This document shows, piece by piece, positions 29,522-37,595 of a stretch of DNA of 64,000 bases (position 1 is its first letter; each line of letters opens with the position of its first letter). The translations under genes were made by a program, and so were the position numbers. The notes beneath the pieces are model-generated. The model saw only the letters and a list, made by a program, of their open reading frames with translations, searched no databases and had not been told where the DNA came from. Source of the stretch: Paenibacillus rhizovicinus (GTDB taxonomy: Bacteria; Bacillota; Bacilli; Paenibacillales; Paenibacillaceae); contig NZ_CP048286.1 of the NCBI RefSeq assembly GCF_010365285.1, positions 5,117,501-5,181,500 of the forward strand, written 5' to 3'.

Positions 29522-29557
29522 AACGCCGTATGCTGGGAAACTAGCACGTACGGTGTG
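29522..29557 (+). ncRNA. Group II intron domain V (catalytic hairpin)
   Basis: ACGCCGT pairs with ACGGTGT and GCTGG with CTAGC around a GAAA-type tip, with a bulge between the stems: the canonical 34-36-base domain V. It lies 19 bases after the reverse transcriptase stop and just before domain VI. Confidence 0.88.
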
Positions 29558-29605
29558 GAGGAGGGGAAAAGGCAGAGATCACTTCAAAGCCTTACCTATT
29601 CCTAT

Positions 29606-30970
29606 TACGGCGCATGGTCCGATTTTCTTGAAAAGACGGTTACGATCAGTTCACCTCCCACCCCGGACGAGCCGCCGCATGCCGGATTTACGGTTCCGAC
29701 AACTGGCTACCGCGGAGCGGCCATAACGATTAACTCAACCGCATGGGACAAGGAAGACGGGGCTAGAGAGAATCTGCCGCACGAATACTACATGCAGAAC
29801 ATGGCCAGCGGCAACGAAACGATGGCCAGTGCTTCGCGAACCTCTTGGACGAAGACATTCAGCACGATGGGAGCCTTCCAACTGAGGCAAACGGTCGAGG
29901 ATCATTTGGGCCAAGTAGACAGCGTTACGCATACGATCGAAATTGTGAACCGGCTACCAGTCGCACAGCTTTATCTTCCGGCCAGCACGGATCAGAACGC
30001 TCCGACGAAGGTTGAAACGCGGACACCGACATTCAAATGGAACTACGGCGATCCGGACGATGATCCGGAGACGAAGTTCCAAGTGAAGGTATACCGTTAC
30101 GGCGGGGTGCTGGAACAGGATTCGGGAATCAAGAGCGGGAACTTGCTGCTCTGGACACCTGGCGTCGAATTGCCGGAGCATGTGGATATGTACGTGCTTG
30201 TCCGCGTCTTCGACGGCTACGACTGGAGCGATTACAGCGATCCGCATTTCTTCTTCATAGAAACGAACCGGCAGCCGGAGGGAGATTTCGACTGGCTGCC
30301 CAAACCGGCGTACGAGGGCGACCCGATTCGCATTACGCAGGCTGTCAGCGATCCGGATCTGGACATGCTAAGCGTTTCGTACGCGGTCACGGATCCGGAC
30401 GGAGCATCGGCCGGATACGATTATACTGTCGCCCCTTCTTATACAGACAAGGCTGGACCGCAATTTATCGGCTTGAAGGTCGGCACGTACAAGGTGCGGA
30501 TGACGATATCCGACGGCAAGGCAGCGCCGGTCGCGGTAACGAAGAACATTGTCGTGCTCCCCTTGTCGGTTGCCGGGGAAGTGAGGCATACGGATTTGTG
30601 GGACGAGCGCCGCATAGCGAGCAATCGGGATGCAGGTGGCGATGCGGATCAGCCGCGCGCGTACAATGTGTTTTGGGCGGGAGAACGTTTCCTGCTCGGC
30701 GCTTCGACGACCGACACGGTGACGGATACCGATGCGATCGAGGTGAAAGTGACGATGAACGGACGGACCGTCAGTCTGACATCAATAAATCCGTCCCATA
30801 CAAACTGGAGCGGAGAGATGTGGGATGCGGATTTCGAGAAGCTGCCGGACGGTCCGTTGACATTCACGTTCAAAGCGATTTACAGCAACGGCACCGTGAA
30901 GCTAACGCAGGTGACGGTCGTGATCGCGGGCAACGTGCAGCAGACGGTCGGCGTGCACCGACGGCAATAA
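29606..30970 (+). CDS. Giant secreted surface protein, exon 2
   Basis: This exon adds 454 residues to exon 1. It begins Y-G-A-W-S-D-F-L-E-K-T-V, completing the PKD-like domain that exon 1 breaks off in G-L-A-V-K-D-E. Further Ig/PKD/fibronectin-like segments follow, with D-P-D-D-D-P-E, S-D-P-D-L-D and a Y-K-V-R-M-T-I-S-D-G-K strand. No sortase motif or C-terminal membrane anchor is visible, so the protein is probably secreted or held by other means. An apparent upstream start inside the intron (29555) is not meaningful. A terminator follows 57 bases after the stop. Confidence 0.8.
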   Translation, partial: YGAWSDFLEKTVTISSPPTPDEPPHAGFTVPTTGYRGAAITINSTAWDKEDGARENLPHEYYMQNMASGNETMASASRTSWTKTFSTMGAFQLRQTVEDHLGQVDSVTHTIEIVNRLPVAQLYLPASTDQNAPTKVETRTPTFKWNYGDPDDDPETKFQVKVYRYGGVLEQDSGIKSGNLLLWTPGVELPEHVDMYVLVRVFDGYDWSDYSDPHFFFIETNRQPEGDFDWLPKPAYEGDPIRITQAVSDPDLDMLSVSYAVTDPDGASAGYDYTVAPSYTDKAGPQFIGLKVGTYKVRMTISDGKAAPVAVTKNIVVLPLSVAGEVRHTDLWDERRIASNRDAGGDADQPRAYNVFWAGERFLLGASTTDTVTDTDAIEVKVTMNGRTVSLTSINPSHTNWSGEMWDADFEKLPDGPLTFTFKAIYSNGTVKLTQVTVVIAGNVQQTVGVHRRQ

Positions 30971-31027
30971 TCAGGCTTTCCAATGCTGCCTTGAAGCGTG
31001 GAAACGGAATAGATCCAAGCTTGAAAT

Positions 31028-31057
31028 GAACTGCTCCCGCGCGGGGCAGTTTTTTTT
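31028..31057 (+). terminator. Rho-independent terminator after the surface protein gene
   Basis: AACTGC-TCCCGC pairs with GCGGGGCAGTT, followed by eight T. Confidence 0.9.
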
Positions 31058-31083
31058 ACATAGAAATTGATTATCGCTATGTG

Positions 31084-31111
31084 ACCTGCCCATGGGTGAA
31101 TGCATATGATA
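31084..31111 (+). promoter_or_regulatory. Candidate sigma-K (late mother-cell) promoter of the giant repeat protein gene
   Basis: ACC at 31084-31086 and CATATGATA at 31103-31111 match the sigma-K consensus (AC, 16-base spacer, CATANNNTA). The -10 ends 34 bases before the start codon. I see no comparable sigma-A site. Confidence 0.55.
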
Positions 31112-31145
31112 CCTATGACAATTGAGGTGGAAGAAGGAGAGGGCT

Positions 31146-34100
31146 ATGGCGAAGAGCAGCAAGGGAAAAAGCCCGAAAGGGCGGAAGCCGTTATTTTACG
31201 TGGATAATCCGAATGCTTCGGAGTTGAAATGGCTCGAGGAACTGAAGAAGAAGAAACCGGCAGCGGACAAAACCGACGAGAAACGCACCGTTCAGGTGAA
31301 TGCAGCCTCCCAAGTGCTGGCACCCCCAGCGCAGGAAGCCGTGGAGCCGGCTGTCGAACAGCAGCAAGGCACTCCGGAAATTATACAACAGCAACAGACG
31401 GAGACGCCTCCGCAGCAAGCGGAAGTATTGCCGTCCTTTGAGTTCGTAAGCACGGCTGTTGTCGCGGAAGAGCCCGAACTGCCGTCAGTTTCCGCAGCAC
31501 TCGAGCAGGAGGTATCTGCAGCTCCTCAAGCGGATGCCGTTCAAGAAATTCCACAGGAACAGCCGGAAGAAGAAGAAGAAGTAGTAGCGGAGCAGGAGCT
31601 CATTAAGCAAGAAGCGTTCGTAGAAGAGCGCCGCATGCCGAATTCGCCGCTGCCGTTCGTGCACACCGACGATATTGCGGACGACGCGGTAACGACCGAG
31701 AAGCTGGCCTTCGGATCCGTGGATACCAACCGTATTAAGCCCGGCGCCGTGAAGCCGCAGTCGATCGCGGATTTTGCAGTGGAAAGCATTCATATCTCGG
31801 AGGGCGCCATCGTCGCCTCCAAAATCGCATCGGAATCCATCACGGGCGAGCATCTGGCCAAGAACGCGATTTCCGGCGCGAAGATTCGCGACCGTTCCGT
31901 CACGGGCGACAAGATTCGCGACAGCAGCATTACGTCGGAGAAGCTGGCGGACCGGACGATCAGCGCCGACAAGCTCGCGGAAGGCTCGATCGAAGCGAAG
32001 CATTTGAAACAGCTGATCGTGACGACGGATCTACTCGATGATCAATCCGTTACGACCTCGAAGCTGAGAAGCGCCGCTGTCCGTACGGAAAGCATCGCGA
32101 ACGAAGCGATCAGTACCTCCAAGCTGGCCGAAGGCTCGGTTACCCGTTCGAAGCTTCGCGACGGCTCGGTGACGAGCGAGAAACTTAGCATCGGTTCCAT
32201 TGAATCCAGCCATTTGCAGCCGGGGCTGCTGCTTGCCGAGCATGTGGCGCCGGGGGCGCTGCTGGGGAAGCATATCGCGCCGGGCGAAATCGTGTCCGGC
32301 CATCTGGCCAAAGGCGCGATCGGAGCACGGGAGCTGCAAGCCGAAGCCGTCACGTCCGAAGCGATCGCGCAGGAAGCAGTAGGCTCGCGGGAACTGCAGG
32401 ACGGAGCCGTAAAGGCCCAACACATCGCAGCCGCTGAGGTCACGACCGATCATTTGCACGATCAATCGGTTTCATCGTCCAAAATCGCCGATCTGTCGAT
32501 CTCGACGATCAAGCTGGTCGACCATGCCGTCACCTCCTCCAAAATCGCCGACAAAAGCATTACCGCGACGAAGATGAGCGACGATGCGGTGCAAGGCAGG
32601 CATGTGAGCCGCTTCAGCATCAGCGGCGATAAGCTGGTCAGCGACAGCATCGAAGAGCGCCATTTAACCGAGAAATCGGTCGGTTCCAAACAGCTGATCG
32701 AAGGCGGCATCCTCAATGGACACCTTTCCGATCATGCCGTCACTAGCAAGAAAATCGCCGCGAACGCCGTTCAGGAAGCGCATATTAGCAGCGCATCCGT
32801 CGGACGTTCGCAGCTGCAGGACGCCGCGGTCGTCGAGCAGAAGCTCGCCGAGGGCAGCGTAAGCAGCGCGAAGCTGGCGGAATTGTCGGTATTGACGAAG
32901 CATTTGGCCGACGAATCCATTACGTTCGACAAGGTTGCGCCTGAAGCGATTCGCGCCTTCCATTTGTCGGCGGGAGCGGTAACGGAGGAAGCCCTGTCGC
33001 CGGAATCCGTGTCGGGGGATCATTTGCAGCCGGGCGTGATCGATTCTTTCCACATCCGCAAAGCGGCGATTGAAACGAACGCGATCCAAGACGGCGCGGT
33101 CAAATCCGCGAAGCTGGCGAGCGGCGCGGTAACGGAACGGCATCTAGCGGCTGGCGCGGTCTACTCGCATCATCTGGCGGATCATGTGGTAAATTCGCTC
33201 AAACTGTCGCCGGAGAGCGTATCGACGGATAAATTGACAGATTGGTCGGTCACGTCGGAGAAGCTGGCCGACGGCAGCGTAACAACGTCGAAACTGGCCA
33301 GCGGTTCCGTTACGGGCGAACAGCTTGCGGATGGCGTGCTGGGCGCGCGTCACTTGGAGCAGCAGTCGATCGAAGGCAAGCATTTGTCGCCAGGCGTCGT
33401 AAGCGGCCGTCATTTGGCAGCGGGATCGGTCGTCAGCAGCGCAATCGGGCAAAATGCCGTAACCGGCGATAAAATCGCCCCGGGCGCCGTGAACGGCAGC
33501 CATCTTGCTAACGAGTCGGTCGGCAGCCAGCATCTGGCGGAGCAGGCGATATTCGGCGCGCATCTGTCGCTGGAAAGCATTCGGGATATTCACCTGGGCA
33601 AGGAATCCGTCACGGAAGAGAAAATCGCGGAAGGCAGTATCGCAGCTTTCCATTTGCAGAACGAGGCTGTCGACGCGCGCTCCATCGGGGCATCGGCGGT
33701 GCACGGGCAGCATATCGCGGCGGCGGCCGTCGACGCGAATCACTTGGCGGAGAATTCGGTCGGCAGCACGCATTTGAAACCCGACAGCGTACTGCGGCTG
33801 CATTTGGCCGGGGAATCGGTCGACACGGAGCAGCTTTGCGATGAAGCGGTAACGGGCGCGAAGCTGGCGCATCTGAGCATCAGCGGCGATCATATCCAGC
33901 TCGAGACGATTGCAGGCAAACATCTGAAAGCCGAATCCATCCAGGGCTACCATATACGTAAAGGGTCGATTTCCCAGGCGCATCTGGCGGCGGAGTTCTA
34001 TACGTTCGAGAAAGCGCCGGACGGTATTATCCATGGCAGCAAAATCAAACGAAGCTCGATCAGCAGCGAACTTCTGGCGGACGGAGCCGTCGGCGCTGCG

Positions 34101-37100
34101 CAATTGGAAAGAGGCGCGGTCGGCAACGAGGCGCTTGCCAATGGTGCCGTCGGTGAAGCACAGCTGCAGACGGGTGCGGTAACGCTTGGCAAAATCGCGG
34201 CGCGTTCCATTACGAGCGCGCATCTCATCGCAGGTATCGTGGGCAGCGAGACGATTGCGGAGGGTGCGGTAGGCAGTTCGAAGCTGGCGAACGGTGCGGT
34301 TGGAACGACAGCGCTGGGCGAAGGCGCAGTCGATAGCACGAAGCTGGCAATCGGAGCGGTCGGCACGGAAGCGCTCGGCGACGGGGCTGTCGTGAGCGCG
34401 AAGCTGGCGAACGGCGCAGTCGGCACGGCGGCGCTGAGCAACGGAGCGGTCGTGAGCACGAAGCTGGCGAACGGAGCGGTCGGCACGGAAGCGCTGAGCG
34501 ATGGTTCGGTCGTAAGCGCGAAGCTGGCGAGCGGCGCCGTAGGCCCGAAAGCGATCGGCGGCGGAGCCGTCGGTGCGGTGCACCTGGCGAACGGAGCGGT
34601 CGGCACGGAAGCGCTGGGCGACGGAGCGGTCGTAAGCGCGAAGCTGGCGAACGGAGCGGTGGATGCTCTTGCGCTGAGCGACGGAGCCGTTGAGCGTTCG
34701 AAGCTGGCGAAGGGTGCAGTCGGCACGGAAGCGCTCGGCGACGGTGCAGTCAGCAGCGCGAAACTGGCGAACGGCGCGGTTGGCGCTGCGGCGCTGGGTG
34801 ACGGCGCGGTTGAACGTGCGAAGCTGGCGAGAGGCGCGGTCGGTACGGCAGCGCTGGTAGACGGAGCAGTGACGAGCGCGAAACTGGCGAACGGAGCGGT
34901 CGGTGCGGAGGCGCTGGAGGACGGCGCGGTCGAGCGTGCGAAGCTGGCGGTCAGCGCGGTCGGTACGGATGCGCTGGCAGACGGTGCTGTCGTGAGCGCC
35001 AAACTGGCGAACGGTGCAGTCGGAACAACGGCGCTGAGCGATGGTTCGGTCGTGAATGCGAAGCTGGCAAACGGAGCGGTTGGCGAGAATCAGCTGCAGG
35101 ACGGTTCGGTAACGGCGAAGAAAATCGTACCGAATGCGATCGGCGCGCACCATCTCCTGCATGGAGCGGTTACGAGCAAGTCGTTGAGCGACGGCTCCGT
35201 TCTGACAGGCGCACTGGGTGACGGAGCGGTAACGGCAACGAAGCTCGCAGGAGGAGCGGTCGGCGAAAGCCATCTGCAGTCCGGAGCCGTAACGATGGGC
35301 AAAATCGCCGCGCGTTCGATTACGACGGTGCATCTGATTCCGGGTTCCGTGGAAAGCGGCGCGTTGTGCAACGGCTCCGTGACATCCGACAAACTGGCGA
35401 TCGGCGCAGTCGGCACGGAAGCGCTCGCGAACGGCGCAATCACCGCCGATAAACTCGCGCCGGGCGTCTTGAAAGAACAAGAAATCGTTATCGAGAAAAA
35501 TAGCGTGACGGCGGACTGCATCGCAGACGGAGCAGTGCAGTCGAGCAAGCTGCCGAACGGCGTAATCGGCAGCGCGAAACTGGCGGACGGCGCGGTGGCG
35601 TCGAGCAAGTTGGCAGACGGAGCAGTCGTCGGTGCGAAGCTGGCGGACGGCGCGGTGGTGTCGAGCAAGCTGGCAGACGGAGCAGTCGACGGTGCGAAGC
35701 TGGCAGACGGCGCGGTGGTGTCGGGCAAATTGGCAGACGGCGCAGTCGATAATGCGAAGCTGGCAGACAACGCAGTCGACAGCACGAAACTGACGGATGG
35801 AGCGGTGCAGTCGAGCAAATTGGCTGAGGGCGTCGTGCTGACCGGCAAGCTGGCAGACGGAGCAGTCGACAGCGCGAAATTGGCGGACGGAGCGGTGCAG
35901 TCGAGCAAGTTGGCTGAGGGTTCCGTGCAGTCCGGCAAACTGGCCGACGGAGCAGTAGACAGCGTGAAATTGGCAGACGGAGCAGTGCAGTCGAGCAAAT
36001 TGGCAGAAGGTTCCGTACAGTCCGGCAAGCTGGCGGACGGAGCAGTCGACAGCACGAAACTGGCCGACGGAGCGGTGCAGTCGAGCAAATTGGCTGAGGG
36101 CGTCGTGCTGACCGGCAAGCTGGCGGACGGAGCAGTAGACAGCGCGAAATTGGCGGACGGAGCGGTGCAGTCGAGCAAGTTGGCAGAAGGTTCCGTGCAA
36201 ACCGGTAAGCTGGAGGACGCAGCAGTCGACAGCGCGAAACTGGCTGATGGAGCGGTACAGTCGAGCAAGCTGGCAGAAGGTTCCGTGCAAACCGGTAAGC
36301 TGGCGGACGGAGCAGTCGACAGCGTGAAATTGGCCGACGGAGCAGTGCAGTCGAGCAAATTGGCTGAAGGTTCCGTACAGTCCGGCAAGCTGGCGGACGG
36401 AGCAGTCGACAGCGTGAAATTGGCCGACGGAGCAGTACAGTCGAGCAAGTTAGCAGAAGGCGTCGTGCAAACCGGCAAGCTGGCAGACGGCGCAGTCGAC
36501 AGCACGAAACTAGACGACGGAGCAGTGCAGTCGAGCAAGTTGGCAGACAACGCAGTAGACAGCACGAAACTGGCCGACGGAGCAGTGCAGTCGAGCAAGT
36601 TGGCAGAAGGTTCCGTGCAAACCGGTAAGCTGGCGGACGGAGCAGTCGACAGCGATAAACTTGCGGACGGAGCGGTACAGTCGAGCAAGCTGGCAGACGG
36701 AGCAGTCGACAGCACGAAACTGGCGGACGGAGCAGTGCAGTCGAGCAAGTTAGCTGAAGGCGCCGTACAAACCGGCAAGCTGGCAGACAACGCAGTCGAC
36801 AGCACGAAACTGGCGGACGGAGCGGTACAGTCGAGCAAGTTAGCAGAAGGTTCCGTGCTGACCGGCAAACTGGCAGACAACGCAGTCGACAGCACGAAAC
36901 TGGCGGACGGAGCGGTACAGTCGAGCAAGCTGGCGGTCAGCGCAGTCGACAGTACGAAAGTGGCAGATGGCGCCATTCAGTCAAGCAAGCTGGCAGACAA
37001 CGCAGTCAACAGCGCGAAACTGGCAGACGGAGCGGTCACGGGCACGAAGCTCGCGTTAGGCAGCATCACGGAAGCGCACTTTGCCCCGGGCGTACGATTA

Positions 37101-37457
37101 TCTTCCGATCAGAGTCAGGTCGTCGATTCGGCGAGTTTGGCGGACGGCAGCATCGATGCGAATAAGCTGAGCTTTGCACCGGTGTCCACGGTCAAACGCG
37201 AGACGATCGCCCTGCAGCAATTCGGCCTCGCGCCGTACAATTTCCAAGGCCAAGGCGAGCAGCTCGACGTGACGATCGGCTTCGATCAGCCATTTGCGAA
37301 CAGCGCGTACGTATTCGTGGCCACGACCGATTCCCCGTCCTGCTACGCGGTCATCAAGCAGAAAACCGCCTCGGCGGTTCAGCTGACAATCGTCCGCACG
37401 CGGATTACCCCTGAACCGATCGGTCTCGTCAACTGGATCGCGATCGGCTCGAAATAA
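31146..37457 (+). CDS. Giant decapeptide-repeat protein with WIAG-like tail, likely spore surface
   Basis: A 2,103-residue protein without signal peptide. The basic N-terminus (residues 1-55) is followed by a Gln/Glu/Pro-rich linker to about 165. From about 176 to 2010 it is a run of ten-residue repeats of the form [A/S]-V-x-S-x-K-L-A-[D/E]-G, some 180 copies by length. Repeats of this type occur in phage tail fibres and in Paenibacillus proteins annotated with a WIAG-tail domain and suggest a long beta-solenoid or fibre. The last 90 residues form a distinct beta-rich domain ending V-N-W-I-A-I-G-S-K. ATG 31146 follows AAGGAG. The sigma-K-like promoter and glycosylation neighbours suggest an exosporium or crust filament; this is inference. 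Confidence 0.85.
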   Translation: MAKSSKGKSPKGRKPLFYVDNPNASELKWLEELKKKKPAADKTDEKRTVQVNAASQVLAPPAQEAVEPAVEQQQGTPEIIQQQQTETPPQQAEVLPSFEFVSTAVVAEEPELPSVSAALEQEVSAAPQADAVQEIPQEQPEEEEEVVAEQELIKQEAFVEERRMPNSPLPFVHTDDIADDAVTTEKLAFGSVDTNRIKPGAVKPQSIADFAVESIHISEGAIVASKIASESITGEHLAKNAISGAKIRDRSVTGDKIRDSSITSEKLADRTISADKLAEGSIEAKHLKQLIVTTDLLDDQSVTTSKLRSAAVRTESIANEAISTSKLAEGSVTRSKLRDGSVTSEKLSIGSIESSHLQPGLLLAEHVAPGALLGKHIAPGEIVSGHLAKGAIGARELQAEAVTSEAIAQEAVGSRELQDGAVKAQHIAAAEVTTDHLHDQSVSSSKIADLSISTIKLVDHAVTSSKIADKSITATKMSDDAVQGRHVSRFSISGDKLVSDSIEERHLTEKSVGSKQLIEGGILNGHLSDHAVTSKKIAANAVQEAHISSASVGRSQLQDAAVVEQKLAEGSVSSAKLAELSVLTKHLADESITFDKVAPEAIRAFHLSAGAVTEEALSPESVSGDHLQPGVIDSFHIRKAAIETNAIQDGAVKSAKLASGAVTERHLAAGAVYSHHLADHVVNSLKLSPESVSTDKLTDWSVTSEKLADGSVTTSKLASGSVTGEQLADGVLGARHLEQQSIEGKHLSPGVVSGRHLAAGSVVSSAIGQNAVTGDKIAPGAVNGSHLANESVGSQHLAEQAIFGAHLSLESIRDIHLGKESVTEEKIAEGSIAAFHLQNEAVDARSIGASAVHGQHIAAAAVDANHLAENSVGSTHLKPDSVLRLHLAGESVDTEQLCDEAVTGAKLAHLSISGDHIQLETIAGKHLKAESIQGYHIRKGSISQAHLAAEFYTFEKAPDGIIHGSKIKRSSISSELLADGAVGAAQLERGAVGNEALANGAVGEAQLQTGAVTLGKIAARSITSAHLIAGIVGSETIAEGAVGSSKLANGAVGTTALGEGAVDSTKLAIGAVGTEALGDGAVVSAKLANGAVGTAALSNGAVVSTKLANGAVGTEALSDGSVVSAKLASGAVGPKAIGGGAVGAVHLANGAVGTEALGDGAVVSAKLANGAVDALALSDGAVERSKLAKGAVGTEALGDGAVSSAKLANGAVGAAALGDGAVERAKLARGAVGTAALVDGAVTSAKLANGAVGAEALEDGAVERAKLAVSAVGTDALADGAVVSAKLANGAVGTTALSDGSVVNAKLANGAVGENQLQDGSVTAKKIVPNAIGAHHLLHGAVTSKSLSDGSVLTGALGDGAVTATKLAGGAVGESHLQSGAVTMGKIAARSITTVHLIPGSVESGALCNGSVTSDKLAIGAVGTEALANGAITADKLAPGVLKEQEIVIEKNSVTADCIADGAVQSSKLPNGVIGSAKLADGAVASSKLADGAVVGAKLADGAVVSSKLADGAVDGAKLADGAVVSGKLADGAVDNAKLADNAVDSTKLTDGAVQSSKLAEGVVLTGKLADGAVDSAKLADGAVQSSKLAEGSVQSGKLADGAVDSVKLADGAVQSSKLAEGSVQSGKLADGAVDSTKLADGAVQSSKLAEGVVLTGKLADGAVDSAKLADGAVQSSKLAEGSVQTGKLEDAAVDSAKLADGAVQSSKLAEGSVQTGKLADGAVDSVKLADGAVQSSKLAEGSVQSGKLADGAVDSVKLADGAVQSSKLAEGVVQTGKLADGAVDSTKLDDGAVQSSKLADNAVDSTKLADGAVQSSKLAEGSVQTGKLADGAVDSDKLADGAVQSSKLADGAVDSTKLADGAVQSSKLAEGAVQTGKLADNAVDSTKLADGAVQSSKLAEGSVLTGKLADNAVDSTKLADGAVQSSKLAVSAVDSTKVADGAIQSSKLADNAVNSAKLADGAVTGTKLALGSITEAHFAPGVRLSSDQSQVVDSASLADGSIDANKLSFAPVSTVKRETIALQQFGLAPYNFQGQGEQLDVTIGFDQPFANSAYVFVATTDSPSCYAVIKQKTASAVQLTIVRTRITPEPIGLVNWIAIGSK
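31671..37190 (+). repeat. 30-base coding repeat array (30/60-base periodicity)
   Basis: The array encodes the decapeptide units. Two stretches are strongly homogenised: about 34240-35090, with a 60-base unit coding G-A-V-G-T-E-A-L-G-D plus G-A-V-V-S-A-K-L-A-N; and about 35520-37050, with 60-base units coding L-A-D-G-A-V-D-S-T-K plus L-A-D-G-A-V-Q-S-S-K. The first 2.5 kb is much more diverged. Confidence 0.93.
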
Positions 37458-37467
37458 TGCAAGCAGC

Positions 37468-37508
37468 GCCTCCTTTTCCGCGGTCAACGCGGGGAAGGAG
37501 GTTTTTTT
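37468..37508 (+). terminator. Rho-independent terminator after the giant repeat protein gene
   Basis: CCTCCTT and CCGCG pair with CGCGG and AAGGAGG, followed by seven T. Confidence 0.92.
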
Positions 37509-37595
37509 ACTTTTCCATGACGTCCGACGACTTGGAAAACGCTGTAACTATCGATCCGTTTCCTGCGTCTAGCTTACATAAGGAGTTGGAATCGC

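Larger units (their letters stand above)
27008..29605 (+). mobile_element. Group II intron, full length, inserted in the surface protein gene
   Basis: A 2,598-base element. The 5' end GTGCG matches the group II consensus. Domain V is at about 29522-29557, with a GGGAAACT tip and the CGC triad. In domain VI, GGAGGGG pairs with CC-T-A-TTCC, leaving A29598 bulged seven bases before the 3' end AT (29604-29605). The exons join between codons: GAG (27005-27007) to TAC (29606-29608), rebuilding a continuous V-K-D-E-Y-G-A-W-S segment. It encodes a reverse transcriptase with an HNH domain in domain IV, so it looks mobile and splicing-competent. The 27014-27708 stretch is intron RNA structure and holds no gene. 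Confidence 0.92.

Noticed and set aside
27001-29700. Surface protein gene broken by a frameshift or decayed transposon
   Set aside because: The two halves are separated by a 2.6 kb element with all group II intron signals, and the exons join in frame without loss.
33144-36976. Very long open frames on the minus strand (more than 1,000 and 600 codons)
   Set aside because: They are antisense shadows of the 30-base coding repeat array; they have no ribosome site and low-complexity products, and the plus-strand frame covers the whole array with a proper start, stop, promoter and terminator.
31671-37190. CRISPR array because of the 30-base periodicity
   Set aside because: The repeat is continuous coding sequence without unique spacers and there are no cas genes.
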